Shown: positions 1 through 8,302 of the stretch, piece after piece
Layout: each line of letters starts with the position of its first letter
How positions within the stretch are numbered: position 1 is the first letter of the stretch
Source: an uncultured Crocinitomix sp.
Lineage (GTDB): Bacteria > Bacteroidota > Bacteroidia > Flavobacteriales_D > Crocinitomicaceae
Direction of reading: 5' to 3'
Assembly: GCA_905478225.1 (NCBI GenBank)
Contig: CAJQHR010000057.1
Coordinates: 1-43,676, forward strand
Length of the DNA: 43,676 nucleotides
Translations under genes and position numbers: made by a program
The notes under the pieces: generated by a model
The model's database searches: none
Told to the model about the DNA's origin: nothing
The model's input: only the letters and a program-made list of their open reading frames with translations

Positions 1-1
1 T

Positions 2-370
2 CATATTGGTCATGGTGCAATTTTTCATGGGGGAACGATTGGAGAAAATTGTTTAATCGGAATGAACAGCGTTATCATGGATGATGTTGTTATTGAGGAT
101 GAATGTATCATTGGGGCTTTGTGTTTTGTTCCGGCTAAAATGAGTATCCCAAAACGGAGTTTAGTGGCTGGCAATCCAGCAAAAATCATCAAACAAGTCT
201 CAGATGAAATGCTAAAATGGAAGTCATTAGGCACTGCACTGTATCAAGCATTACCCGGTGAATGTAAATCAACCTTAAAAGAGGTAGCGCCTTTACGCGA
301 AGTTGAAGCAAATCGTCCTTCGCAAGAATCTATGTATTCAACATGGGAAGCTATTAAATCGAAAAAATAG
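2..370 (+). CDS. paaY: PaaY-like gamma-carbonic-anhydrase/hexapeptide-repeat protein, 3' part only
   Basis: Only the C-terminal ~122 residues are in the window; the frame is open to the left edge, so the start lies upstream. The visible part carries left-handed beta-helix hexapeptide turns (IGHGAIFHGG, IGENCLIGMNSVIMDDVVI, GNPAKIIK) with the His-x2-His...His-Gly pattern of trimeric metal-binding gamma-class carbonic anhydrase-like proteins. After the helix the sequence continues with WKSLGTALYQ and an EVAPLREVE segment. That C-terminal extension is what I remember from E. coli PaaY (WKKQGTHEYQ, QVEPLREIE) and not from CaiE-less generic family members. PaaY is a thioesterase-like helper of phenylacetate degradation, acting on dead-end CoA intermediates in the cytoplasm. 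Whether other paa genes lie upstream cannot be seen. The family is certain; the paaY assignment is likely. Confidence 0.8.
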   Translation, partial: HIGHGAIFHGGTIGENCLIGMNSVIMDDVVIEDECIIGALCFVPAKMSIPKRSLVAGNPAKIIKQVSDEMLKWKSLGTALYQALPGECKSTLKEVAPLREVEANRPSQESMYSTWEAIKSKK

Positions 371-628
371 TTTTTTTCGATTTACAATTATCAATTTGCA
401 ACTATCAATGTGCAATGAATAATTTTCAATTTTTTGCATCTAAACGTTCGACAAAAGCTTATGGCGGCGCATCTAACCTCTCATATCTTCGAAGAATTCC
501 AACCTTTCACGTGCCAAATACGTTATTTAAGTAGTTTTGTACCTCAATTGGATAAATCATTGAAAACTATGATGAATAGCATTGATGGATTGCGGAATAA
601 GTTCTAATTTTATAGAAAATACTTTTAT
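371..628. other. Intergenic region with low-complexity CAATTATCAA-type repeats and a possible small ORF
   Basis: The first ~65 bases after the PaaY stop are a degenerate run of CAAT-containing words (TTATCAATTTGCAACTATCA, then AATTTTCAATTTTTTG). They are followed by a degenerate CTTCGACAAGCTCA-like motif at about 447-461 (GTTCGACAAAAGCTTA). A 48-codon ATG frame runs 461-607 (MAAHLTSHIFEEF...), with no family I recognise and no clear start signal. An overlapping frame without a start codon reads AYGGASNLSYLRRIPTFHVP, ending at 526, and may be a decayed fragment. The right half probably holds the promoter of the gene at 629. Similar composite spacers follow the genes ending at 4499 and 27855. 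Confidence 0.5.
532..539 (+). promoter_or_regulatory. Possible -7 promoter box (TAGTTTTG) for the choice-of-anchor B gene
   Basis: TAGTTTTG followed by TACC fits the Bacteroidota -7 consensus TAnnTTTG and lies about 90 bases before the ATG at 629. The best -33 candidate (TTTC at 505-508) is too far away by a few bases, so this is a weak call. Confidence 0.3.
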
Positions 629-2986
629 ATGCGCATTTTTGCTTCAATCATACTATTTTTAGTCACCTTTTCGGGGTTTAGTCAATTGAATATGACTGAA
701 TTGGGATCTTTAGACATTCCAGAAGTTCATGAAACAGGTTTGAACGATATTTGGGGATATACAGATGAGTTTGGAAACGAATACGCATTGGTAGGTGCAG
801 AGGATGGTGTTTCAGTTGTAGATGTAAGCGATCCAACTAGTCCAGTTGAGGTAACTTGGATTCCAGGCTTAAATTCCATTTGGCGCGATTTAAAAACACG
901 AGGTGATTATGCCTATGTAACAACGGAAGCCCTGCAAGGATTAATGATTATTGATTTATCAGGTTTGCCTGGCGATACGGATTTACCCGTAACTATTTAT
1001 AATGGACCGGATGATGATCTTTGGGAATCTGCGCACAACCTTTATCAAGACGACGGTTACGTTTATATTTTTGGCGCAGGCCGAGGAAACGGCGGAGTTA
1101 TTATTTTGGATGTCGATACCGACCCAATGAATCCTGAAGAAGTGGGTGTTTTTGATCCTTGGTATGTGCATGACGGATATGTAAAGAATGATACGGGCTA
1201 TTTCGCGCATATTTATGAAGGAATTTTTAGCGTGGTTGATTTGACTGACAAAACAAGTCCTGTCATGCTAGGTACTGCTATTACACCTACTAATTTTGCT
1301 CACAACATTTGGGCGTCTGAAGATGGTGATTTTGTGTTTACTACAGATGAGGTAGCAGATGGTTATATTGGCTCTTTTGATGTCTCTGATCCTGCTGCGA
1401 TTAAATCGTTAGATAAAATTCAATCCTCACCAGGGAATGATATTGTGCCGCATAACTCGCATGTTCTTGGAAATTATTTATACACCTCGTATTATACGGA
1501 TGGCATTGTCATTCATGATATAACTAATCCGCATAATATGATTGAGGTTGCTAATTTCGACACTTCGCCCTTATCGTCCCCAACGACAGATGGCTGTTGG
1601 GGTGTCTATCCATTTTTTGCGTCTGGAAATATTGTTGCCAGCGATCGACAAGAAGGGTTGTTGATTTATTCAGTTGCGGAACATCAAGGAAGTTATTTGG
1701 AAGGGAATATTACAGAATTAGGAATAGGAACGGCATTAAACAATGTAGATGTTACGATTGATGGCACGGCGATTAATGACGCTTCAAATGTATTAGGTGA
1801 TTATGCAACGGGCGTTGAATGGGAGGGCGTTACAGATGTGACCTATTTTAAAGTGTTGTATTTTCCGCAAACTATTTCAATTGATTTTGAAAACGGAACG
1901 GTGATTGAGCAAGACGTGATTTTGGAAAAAATTCCAGAATTTTCGATTAGTGTTCAAGTATTAGACGCTACAACCTTTGCTCCAATTGAAGATGCTAGTG
2001 TTTTGTTAGAACATACGTATATTGATCATGAAGGCGTGACTAGTGCGGATGGTGAAGTAGAGATTCCGCTTTATTATCAAGATAATTATCAGTTTTACGC
2101 AGGGAAGTGGGGTTATGAAACTGTTTGTTTTATGGACACCATGATTACAGACGAAACTACAGAGATAATCGTATACATTGATCAAGGTATTTCAGATGAT
2201 TTTACATTTGACTTTGGCTGGTCTGCTACTGGTACTGCCGCTCGTGGACATTGGGAACGTGAAATTCCAGTGGGTGTTGAAGGTGGAGATGGATCTTTTC
2301 AAAATCCACCAAACGACATTGGTTTTGATTGTGGTAAATATGCTTTCATGACTGGGAATGGAACAACTGTTTCTAATTCAGAAGAAGTGAATGATGGTGA
2401 AGTACTTTTATTATCTCCAGTGTTTGACCTGACCGATATTGCTGATCCTTATGTCAATTATTCCGCCTGGTTCTTTTGCAAGTATGGTGCCGACCCTGAT
2501 GATACATTAGAAGTTTACCTTTTAAACGGGTTGGGAGATATTATTCTAATTGATCAACATTATAATGGAGGATTGCCTATGAGTCAATGGAATCCGGTAT
2601 CAATTCAAGTTAATCCGCTCATTACAAAAACGGCAAACATGCAAATGTTATTGATTTTAAGTGATTATGTTGAAACAGAAAATGTGACGGAAGGTGGACT
2701 TGATAATTTTTCAGTAACCGATTTTTCCATTGTCTCAATTGAAGAAAACGAGGCCGCTGCATCAAGCCCAATTTCAATTTATCCTAATCCATTCAACAAC
2801 ACTGTTCACATTGATGGAATAGAGGATGGATGGCTTACTGTTTTGGATCTAACGGGTCGACAAGTAACTAAAATGCAAATCGAATCCACAATTACTTTAC
2901 CAGAAATGGAACGTGGAACATATTTTTTCGTAATTTCAGATGCGATTGGAAACAAATTGGATGTTTTCACACAAGTCAAGAATTAA
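629..2986 (+). CDS. Secreted choice-of-anchor B (LVIVD-repeat) protein with T9SS sorting tail
   Basis: The 785-residue product begins with a signal peptide (residues 1-18, MRIFASIILFLVTFSGFSQ). Residues ~20-350 form the choice-of-anchor B region, a beta-propeller-like run of LVIVD-type units (for example VGAEDGVSVVDVSDPTSPVE, GLMIIDLSG, GIVIHDITNP). Two carboxypeptidase-regulatory-like beta-sandwich segments follow (~350-520). A MAM/jelly-roll-like domain comes next (~525-700, DDFTFDFGWSATGTAARGHWE). The last ~75 residues are a type A T9SS tail (SIYPNPFNNTVHI ... ERGTYFFVI). The protein is therefore predicted to cross the outer membrane by T9SS and be displayed or released. The ligand is unknown. 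It is followed after 14 bases by a lipoprotein and a membrane protein on the same strand, so it may head a three-gene operon. Confidence 0.88.
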   Translation: MRIFASIILFLVTFSGFSQLNMTELGSLDIPEVHETGLNDIWGYTDEFGNEYALVGAEDGVSVVDVSDPTSPVEVTWIPGLNSIWRDLKTRGDYAYVTTEALQGLMIIDLSGLPGDTDLPVTIYNGPDDDLWESAHNLYQDDGYVYIFGAGRGNGGVIILDVDTDPMNPEEVGVFDPWYVHDGYVKNDTGYFAHIYEGIFSVVDLTDKTSPVMLGTAITPTNFAHNIWASEDGDFVFTTDEVADGYIGSFDVSDPAAIKSLDKIQSSPGNDIVPHNSHVLGNYLYTSYYTDGIVIHDITNPHNMIEVANFDTSPLSSPTTDGCWGVYPFFASGNIVASDRQEGLLIYSVAEHQGSYLEGNITELGIGTALNNVDVTIDGTAINDASNVLGDYATGVEWEGVTDVTYFKVLYFPQTISIDFENGTVIEQDVILEKIPEFSISVQVLDATTFAPIEDASVLLEHTYIDHEGVTSADGEVEIPLYYQDNYQFYAGKWGYETVCFMDTMITDETTEIIVYIDQGISDDFTFDFGWSATGTAARGHWEREIPVGVEGGDGSFQNPPNDIGFDCGKYAFMTGNGTTVSNSEEVNDGEVLLLSPVFDLTDIADPYVNYSAWFFCKYGADPDDTLEVYLLNGLGDIILIDQHYNGGLPMSQWNPVSIQVNPLITKTANMQMLLILSDYVETENVTEGGLDNFSVTDFSIVSIEENEAAASSPISIYPNPFNNTVHIDGIEDGWLTVLDLTGRQVTKMQIESTITLPEMERGTYFFVISDAIGNKLDVFTQVKN

Positions 2987-3000
2987 TTAGAACCGAAGAA

Positions 3001-3564
3001 ATGAAGTATTTTTGCAGCCTGCTGATCGCAGCCTTAATGCTGTCTTGTAGCGAAGACGTAGAAACTACTGGTCCCGACAATCCTTATGAACTATCAGATA
3101 CTATTGCAGATGGAATCATTGAATATGATTTGAATGAAGATCGTTTAAGTTCTGTTGATTTTAGCAATGAACTCTCGCTAATCCAGCAGCATGTCTATGA
3201 TCAAATCAATGTCCTTTTTCTGTCTGGTCCTGCTACTGTAAAGCAAAATTATGATAATGCCACCTTTGATATCAGCTTAAAAGCTAAGGATGTGGAAAAT
3301 ATGGAGGATTATGAAGGAGGAAAACCCTTCCGTCTAGCTATTTTAAATTTGATTCAGTTTTATAAGCATGAATTAGCTAATGGCTTTGCGAAAATTTTGC
3401 CTTTATTAGAAAAAGGCGCCGAGGATCGATCGAGAGATGAGGAATATAAAGTGATTGATTATGACGAGCAATTCGCTGTAAAAGAAGCGGAGTTGTTCAA
3501 TGCTATTGCTGCAGAGCAGGATAAGTTTGCGCTTGCTAATAATTTCAAAACCCAAGAGTTATGA
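3001..3564 (+). CDS. Hypothetical lipoprotein
   Basis: The 187-residue product has a lipoprotein signal (MKYFCSLLIAALMLSC, lipid Cys at residue 16). The mature part is acidic and mostly helical with many Glu and Asp residues, and I recognise no domain. It starts 14 bases after the choice-of-anchor B gene. Its TGA stop overlaps the ATG of the next gene (ATGA), so it is almost certainly co-translated with the PqiA-like membrane protein. This suggests a membrane-associated partner role, which is inference from position only. Confidence 0.7.
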   Translation: MKYFCSLLIAALMLSCSEDVETTGPDNPYELSDTIADGIIEYDLNEDRLSSVDFSNELSLIQQHVYDQINVLFLSGPATVKQNYDNATFDISLKAKDVENMEDYEGGKPFRLAILNLIQFYKHELANGFAKILPLLEKGAEDRSRDEEYKVIDYDEQFAVKEAELFNAIAAEQDKFALANNFKTQEL

Positions 3565-4499
3565 AAAAATTTAAATACCTGATTGTCTCTACCGTTGTTC
3601 TAGTTGTTGGGGTTATATTTTTGTCGATTTTCATTAAGGGTAAACTTAACGACTATAAGGATAAGCAGACGCATATTTCGGAGCAATTGAATTTTGAGGA
3701 ACGTTTGTTGAATGGATGGGAGTGGGTGCCTTTGACCAATGTCGGGGATGAAATGGTGAAAACATGGCAGGAGTTAGAGGTGAAGGCAAAGGCAGATTAT
3801 AATGGGGCTTTGTTTTATGGCTTATTACTTTTGGTCTTTGTAGCGATATATGGATTGTCAAATGTGATCGTTTATAAAGGGGCTGAGGTGAATTATAGGG
3901 CCTATGGCTTTGTTTCCATCTTTGCTTCGCTTTCTTTCCTTTATTTAGGACTATCTGCACCTTTATTAGAAATAATGGCTTATAGCGAAGATTTAACCTT
4001 TGAAGTGCCTGTTTCTGATTATACCGGCGTAGATATTCTAGGATTTGATATGAGAATCTTTGATATTGAGCGCACGGTAGATGGGCGAACATACTACTTC
4101 TATCAAAACAAGTCTATTCTTCAGCTTATCTCCATTCTCTATACGGGCGGTAATTTCTTAGTGGCTCTTATTTTGATCGGCTTTAGTATTGTCTTTCCGG
4201 CCTTTAAATTGTTTTTGTCGCTTCGCATCCTTGCAGCACCGCATAAAAAACGAAGTTTAAAGAGGTACCGCGTTATACGATCATTAGGAAAATGGAGTAT
4301 GGCAGATGTTTTTGTCTCGGCAATTTTCTTAGCCATTTTTGCTTTTTCTAATATGGAGGTTGGAATAGATACGGGGGCTTCAACCTTGGCAGGGACCTAT
4401 TTCTTCATGCTTTTTGTTACCATTTCTATTTCTTCTGGTGCCTATTTGAAAAAAGCCATGAAGCAAGCACAGGATGTGGCAGAGTGGACGTTGGAGTAA
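3561..4499 (+). CDS. PqiA-like (paraquat-inducible protein A family) integral membrane protein
   Basis: The 312-residue product has about six membrane segments (near residues 7-25, 82-102, 115-137, 195-225, 248-268, 280-298). The second half carries the features of a PqiA domain as I remember it: a QLISILYTGGNFLVALILIG stretch, then FPAFKLFLSL, a cytoplasmic basic loop, LGKWSMADVFVSAIFLAIF, and GTYFFMLFVTISI. In E. coli PqiA works with the MCE protein PqiB in envelope lipid transport. No MCE protein is encoded here, and the partner is instead the lipoprotein upstream (4-base ATGA overlap). The N-terminal third (residues 1-100) is not part of the usual domain. The function in this organism is unknown. 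Confidence 0.65.
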   Translation: MKKFKYLIVSTVVLVVGVIFLSIFIKGKLNDYKDKQTHISEQLNFEERLLNGWEWVPLTNVGDEMVKTWQELEVKAKADYNGALFYGLLLLVFVAIYGLSNVIVYKGAEVNYRAYGFVSIFASLSFLYLGLSAPLLEIMAYSEDLTFEVPVSDYTGVDILGFDMRIFDIERTVDGRTYYFYQNKSILQLISILYTGGNFLVALILIGFSIVFPAFKLFLSLRILAAPHKKRSLKRYRVIRSLGKWSMADVFVSAIFLAIFAFSNMEVGIDTGASTLAGTYFFMLFVTISISSGAYLKKAMKQAQDVAEWTLE

Positions 4500-4611
4500 T
4501 TAATTTTAAATGAGTAATTTCAATGTTCAATGTGTGATTTTAAATGCGTTGCCTTGATTGCTGCATTGAGCTTGTCGAAATGTTGTCGAAGGGTCCAATT
4601 ATAAGAATTGG
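4500..4611. repeat. Composite spacer: TTCAATGTTCAA-type words plus GAGCTTGTCGAA / TTGTCGAAGGGTCC motif
   Basis: This 112-base spacer lies between convergent genes. It has degenerate TTTCAATGTTCAATGTGTGA words and then, at about 4566-4597, two copies of a TTGTCGAA core (TTGAGCTTGTCGAA and TGTTGTCGAAGGGTCC). The core reverse-complements to the CCCTTCGACAAGCTCA motif that is scattered in many bacterial genomes. Similar spacers lie at 371-470 and 27856-28000. Confidence 0.5.
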
Positions 4612-6930
4612 CTATTCACGCGAGTTCGGAAAATTTACCGTTGCATTACTCGAAGGGTAGTAGTTCGTTTCAAAAATTGTGGTTAAACCTTCTTTAATTG
4701 TGATGGTAAAGTGAGAAAGCCCTTTTTGCTTGCAAAGTTTTCGGATTAATTTTTTTGGTGTCATTAAGTAAAATTCTTGCGGCTTCAAGGGGTTAAGCGT
4801 TGTTTTTGATTCGTAAATGGTCGCAGTCATGCCTTTCATATTTTCAGCCGAAACTATTAGATTGACCTCTGTAGTTTTTAGCCGATCGCTGACCAGTGTT
4901 GCAACAAGATTATTGCCATCCATTTCGCATGAGGCTATAATTGGTTTGTAATGGTCTTGAACTTCTGAATAAGCTTCTTTTTCGTTTCCATAATAATCAA
5001 TGACGCTCCATGATGGTCCAGGCCAGCAGTCGTTAAGTTGCCAGAACAGTGTGCCCATGCAATGCGGCGTTTGAATGCGGTGCTGCCTAATTGCATAGCC
5101 ATATGCATGTGCTTGCACCAATTGCGTTAGTTCAACCCATTCTTCAAAATCAACTTCCTCATATGCGTATTTGATTACGTTCTTCTGAATAATTCCATTG
5201 CCGATATAGCTTTTTTGGCGATTTTTCATGACTTCAGAAACCAAGTTTAGGTCGGCCTCTTTAATTACGTTGGCTAAAGTAGCATAGTTAGGAAAGGATT
5301 GATAGCCGTATTCTGCGATAAAGCGTCCTACATTTTTGGCAAAGTTCTCAATTGGTTCTTTGCCGTGCCAAACGCCCCAATAATGCATGGACGAATGGTT
5401 GAAATTCTCAGGTTTCCCCCAATTGCTTAACGGAGAAGTGGGCACATAATCAATGTTCGGGCTCAATTTTTCTAAGGTTTGCGGAATCAATTCATGAAAA
5501 ATGCTCGTGTATGTATTCCAAATTTCGGTTTCGTCCTCCTTAGAATAACCGTACTGCTTTTGCCAGCCCCAATTTTCCCAAGCGACTTCAATTTCATTAT
5601 TCCCACACCATAAGGCAATGCAAGGGTGGTTGCGCAGACGTTTTACATTGTATTCTACCTCCGCGGTAATATTGTCAATAAAAGACGGATCATTGGGATA
5701 CATGGAGTTGGCGAACATAAAATCTTGCCAAACTAATATGCCATGTTCATCACAAAGGTCATAGAAGTAATCACTTTCATAGATTCCGCCTCCCCAAACT
5801 CGAATCATATTGATATTAGCATCCACAGCTTGTTGAATCAGTTTTTCATAACGCGCAGAATCTACTCTCGGCAGGAATAAGTCTTGCGGAATATAGTTAG
5901 CTCCCTTGGCGTAAAATGGTTTGCCGTTTACTTTAAAGTAGAAGGAAGTGCCTATTGAATCGGGTCCATTAACCAGCTCTATTTCTCGAAAAGCAGCCTT
6001 TAAGTTTCCCTTTGCTAATAGTGTGAAGGCAGTCGAGATCATAAAATCACCTTCCCATTTCCATTGATTCCCATAATCTTTTGGATTCCAGTATGCAAAG
6101 GTGTTTAGTTGAACTGATTGTTTAATTAAGTTTGTCCCTTTAGTCAGTTGAATTTTGTAGTTTTTATCTACGATTCTTAAGTCATAACTTCCCGCTTGAT
6201 CGAGATCATACTCGATTTCAAAATCAAAATCAATCTGCCATTCATTACTTGAAACTTTTGCTGTGGTGTATGTAATGTCATTCACTTTTAAAGTATTCCA
6301 AGTTTTCAAGTAAACGGGGCGCCAAATTCCTGACGTGACAAAACGAGGCCCCCAATCCCAACCAAAATGATAGGCTGCTTTCCGTGTATAGGGAGACACT
6401 TTTAAATAAACCGTTTCGTTAGCTGCGGGCAATTCGTAAGGACTATTCTCTACATTTTTCTTATTCAGATTTAAGGGGGAGTGAAATATGACTGTTAATT
6501 CGTTGTTCCCTAGGTTTAAGTGTGGTTTCAATTCTACTGTCCATTCACGAAACATATTATCTGTGACTAGAATTTCTATGCCATTGAGTATAATAGTGGT
6601 GTAGGTATCTAATCCTTCAAAAACCAATTCTACATGTGCTTGTTGCAGCAATTTTTCATCCGCAATAATTGTTGTGCTATATTCCCAGTCTTCAAACTCA
6701 ATCCATCTTTGCGTAATTTCGTTATTCCCTTCATAAGGGTCTTTGATTATTCCATTATCGAATAAATCCAAATGCACAACGCCAGGAACAGTCGCCGGAT
6801 TCCATTGATCAGCGGTCACATTTTTAAATCTCCAACCTGTATCTAGCGGGATAATATTCTCACTGTATCCAGTTGAACTAAATACTACGTTGAATAGAGC
6901 TAAGAGTAGTAAAGGGTGAAATTTAAACAT
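4612..6930 (-). CDS. Beta-mannosidase, glycoside hydrolase family 2
   Basis: The 772-residue product has an N-terminal signal peptide (~residues 1-23), so it acts in the periplasm or outside. The order is a GH2 sugar-binding domain (PLDTGWRFKN...WIEFEDWEYS, residues ~28-190), an immunoglobulin-like sandwich (~195-310) and a TIM barrel (~325-640) with IRVWGGGIYESDYFYDLCDE. The acid/base Glu is E446 in WCGNNEIEVAW and the nucleophile is E540 in AEYGYQSFP. A second Trp-rich stretch (TLFWQLNDCWPGPSWS) is typical of beta-mannosidases. At 772 residues it is slightly shorter than common relatives (~800-880), mostly in the C-terminal beta domains. It would remove beta-linked mannose, such as the core Man-beta-1,4-GlcNAc of N-glycans, and fits the hexosaminidase and glycosylasparaginase genes nearby, though it is in a separate transcription unit. 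Confidence 0.92.
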   Translation of the reverse strand: MFKFHPLLLLALFNVVFSSTGYSENIIPLDTGWRFKNVTADQWNPATVPGVVHLDLFDNGIIKDPYEGNNEITQRWIEFEDWEYSTTIIADEKLLQQAHVELVFEGLDTYTTIILNGIEILVTDNMFREWTVELKPHLNLGNNELTVIFHSPLNLNKKNVENSPYELPAANETVYLKVSPYTRKAAYHFGWDWGPRFVTSGIWRPVYLKTWNTLKVNDITYTTAKVSSNEWQIDFDFEIEYDLDQAGSYDLRIVDKNYKIQLTKGTNLIKQSVQLNTFAYWNPKDYGNQWKWEGDFMISTAFTLLAKGNLKAAFREIELVNGPDSIGTSFYFKVNGKPFYAKGANYIPQDLFLPRVDSARYEKLIQQAVDANINMIRVWGGGIYESDYFYDLCDEHGILVWQDFMFANSMYPNDPSFIDNITAEVEYNVKRLRNHPCIALWCGNNEIEVAWENWGWQKQYGYSKEDETEIWNTYTSIFHELIPQTLEKLSPNIDYVPTSPLSNWGKPENFNHSSMHYWGVWHGKEPIENFAKNVGRFIAEYGYQSFPNYATLANVIKEADLNLVSEVMKNRQKSYIGNGIIQKNVIKYAYEEVDFEEWVELTQLVQAHAYGYAIRQHRIQTPHCMGTLFWQLNDCWPGPSWSVIDYYGNEKEAYSEVQDHYKPIIASCEMDGNNLVATLVSDRLKTTEVNLIVSAENMKGMTATIYESKTTLNPLKPQEFYLMTPKKLIRKLCKQKGLSHFTITIKEGLTTIFETNYYPSSNATVNFPNSRE

Positions 6931-7033
6931 TGATCTAAGTTACGTTTTTTTAATTGGATAGGGCGAGCTATGGAATACAATTTTTATTATTAGAATGGGT
7001 TACTTTTAAAGTAATTTGACATATATTTATAAT

Positions 7034-7660
7034 ATGCGCATTAACCTCACTATTTTATCTATTCTTTTGACATTCATTGGTTTGTCGCAGTCCAACGAAA
7101 TTGGGGTCATTCCATTTAAAGTTGAGAAAAATGCTGAATCGCTCAATAATCATTTTGAGCCTAAATTTCTCATAGGGCTTTATTACCAGCATTCATTCGA
7201 GCGATTTCATTGGCTTGTAGCGGCTGAATATGGTGAAAATAGCATTGATGATCGCTGCAATTCTTGTGCTGACCATCATTATGGAACCGAAATTCTTGAA
7301 GAATTAAACTTCCATCTAGGGTTTGGAAAACAGTGGTACATTCCTATTAGATCAGGTTATTTTCAGCCTGCATTGCGACTAAAAGCAACTGGTATGGCAA
7401 CATATTACTTAATTCGATACGAGGGCGGCTTCTCTGGTGCTGGTGGTTCTAGTAATCGACGTCATTATTTTATTGGCGGCGCTTTTGAAACGGGATGAGC
7501 TTATTATCATTCCTCAAATTTTGTTTTTAGGTTGGATTATTCATTTAGAATAGGCGCTGCATGGAGCAAAAAAGTATATCCATTTCTTAATGATTCTTTC
7601 ATAAGAAGAAATTGGGGCGGAATAGTTGCGCCTCAATTGAGCATTGGCTATTGCTTTTAA
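7034..7660 (+). pseudogene. Small outer-membrane beta-barrel protein interrupted by an in-frame TGA
   Basis: The frame starts best at ATG 7034, giving the signal peptide MRINLTILSILLTFIGLSQS; a TTG six codons earlier is unnecessary. It runs to a TGA at 7496-7498 (155 residues). The same frame then stays open for 53 further codons (AYYHSSNFVFRLDYSFRIGA...) to a TAA at 7658-7660, ending in APQLSIGYCF. That ending aligns with the LPSFRIGYQF end of the neighbour at 7679, with which it also shares EIGVIPFKVEK and a CNSCADH/CTNCLET cysteine pair. TGA is used as a normal stop elsewhere in the window (for example 3562-3564 and 27281-27283), so recoding is unlikely. The interrupted protein would lose its last barrel strands and the terminal aromatic residue needed for BAM insertion. 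Function is unknown. Confidence 0.75.
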
Positions 7661-7678
7661 TAATTGCCATTTTAAACT

Positions 7679-8302
7679 TTGAAAATTAAGATAACAATTC
7701 TTCTCATGCTACTGAATTTTAAGGGGTTTTCTCAATCTAATGAGGTTGGGATAATTCCATTTAAAATTGAGAAAACGAGCGAAACATTTCAGGAATCATT
7801 TGAAAGGAAGTTTACTGTTGGTGTCTATTACAATCGATATTTTGAAAAATTCCATTGGTCTACTGAGTTCATTATTGGCAAGAATAAGATTAATGACTTT
7901 TGCACAAACTGTCTTGAAACCTCGGTTGGAGATCGGGTTTATCGTGAATTGAGCTTAGCTTCAGGGGTTGGTTTGCGAATACACGGAGAAAAGCATAGTG
8001 GTCTTACCGGTAACATTAGGTTATTGTTTTACGGCGCCATGACGTCTTATTCAGGTACTTTTATAAACGGGCAAATGGCCTGGTATTTTGATGTTGATAA
8101 TCGATATTATTTATTAGGTGGTCAATTGCAGTATGACCTCTCATACATATTTAAAGAAGGTTTATTGGTTGGAATAGATGCGGCATTCAAGCTGACTAAA
8201 ACCAAACCGCGGATAGGAGACTTCCTTTCTTTATCGTCATATATTCCGCCCTCAGTTTATATGGTCACCTTACCAAGTTTTAGGATTGGTTATCAGTTTT
8301 AG
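7679..8302 (+). CDS. Small outer-membrane beta-barrel-like protein, paralogue of the interrupted neighbour
   Basis: The 207-residue product has a TTG start at 7679. This is the only standard start that preserves a full signal peptide (MKIKITILLMLLNFKGFSQS); the next ATG at 7706 would cut into it, and a stop lies two codons upstream. The mature protein alternates aromatic and polar residues and ends in FRIGYQF, the terminal-Phe signature of outer-membrane barrels. It contains a CTNC motif (residues ~79-82) that is also present in its paralogue. The gene follows its broken copy after 18 bases and ends 4 bases inside the convergent cutC. Function is unknown; tandem duplication with decay of the first copy is the simplest reading. 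Confidence 0.65.
   Translation: MKIKITILLMLLNFKGFSQSNEVGIIPFKIEKTSETFQESFERKFTVGVYYNRYFEKFHWSTEFIIGKNKINDFCTNCLETSVGDRVYRELSLASGVGLRIHGEKHSGLTGNIRLLFYGAMTSYSGTFINGQMAWYFDVDNRYYLLGGQLQYDLSYIFKEGLLVGIDAAFKLTKTKPRIGDFLSLSSYIPPSVYMVTLPSFRIGYQF

Noticed and set aside
3646-4092. 148-codon minus-strand open frame inside the PqiA-like gene
   Set aside because: It is antisense to a gene with clear membrane topology and motifs; its composition is not protein-like.
7016-7033. TTG start of the first barrel gene, six codons upstream of ATG 7034
   Set aside because: The ATG gives a clean signal peptide; the extra MTYIYN adds nothing.
7496-7498. TGA as a recoded Trp or selenocysteine codon
   Set aside because: No SECIS-like hairpin is evident, TGA is a normal stop in neighbours, and the paralogue has no Cys or Trp conserved at this point.
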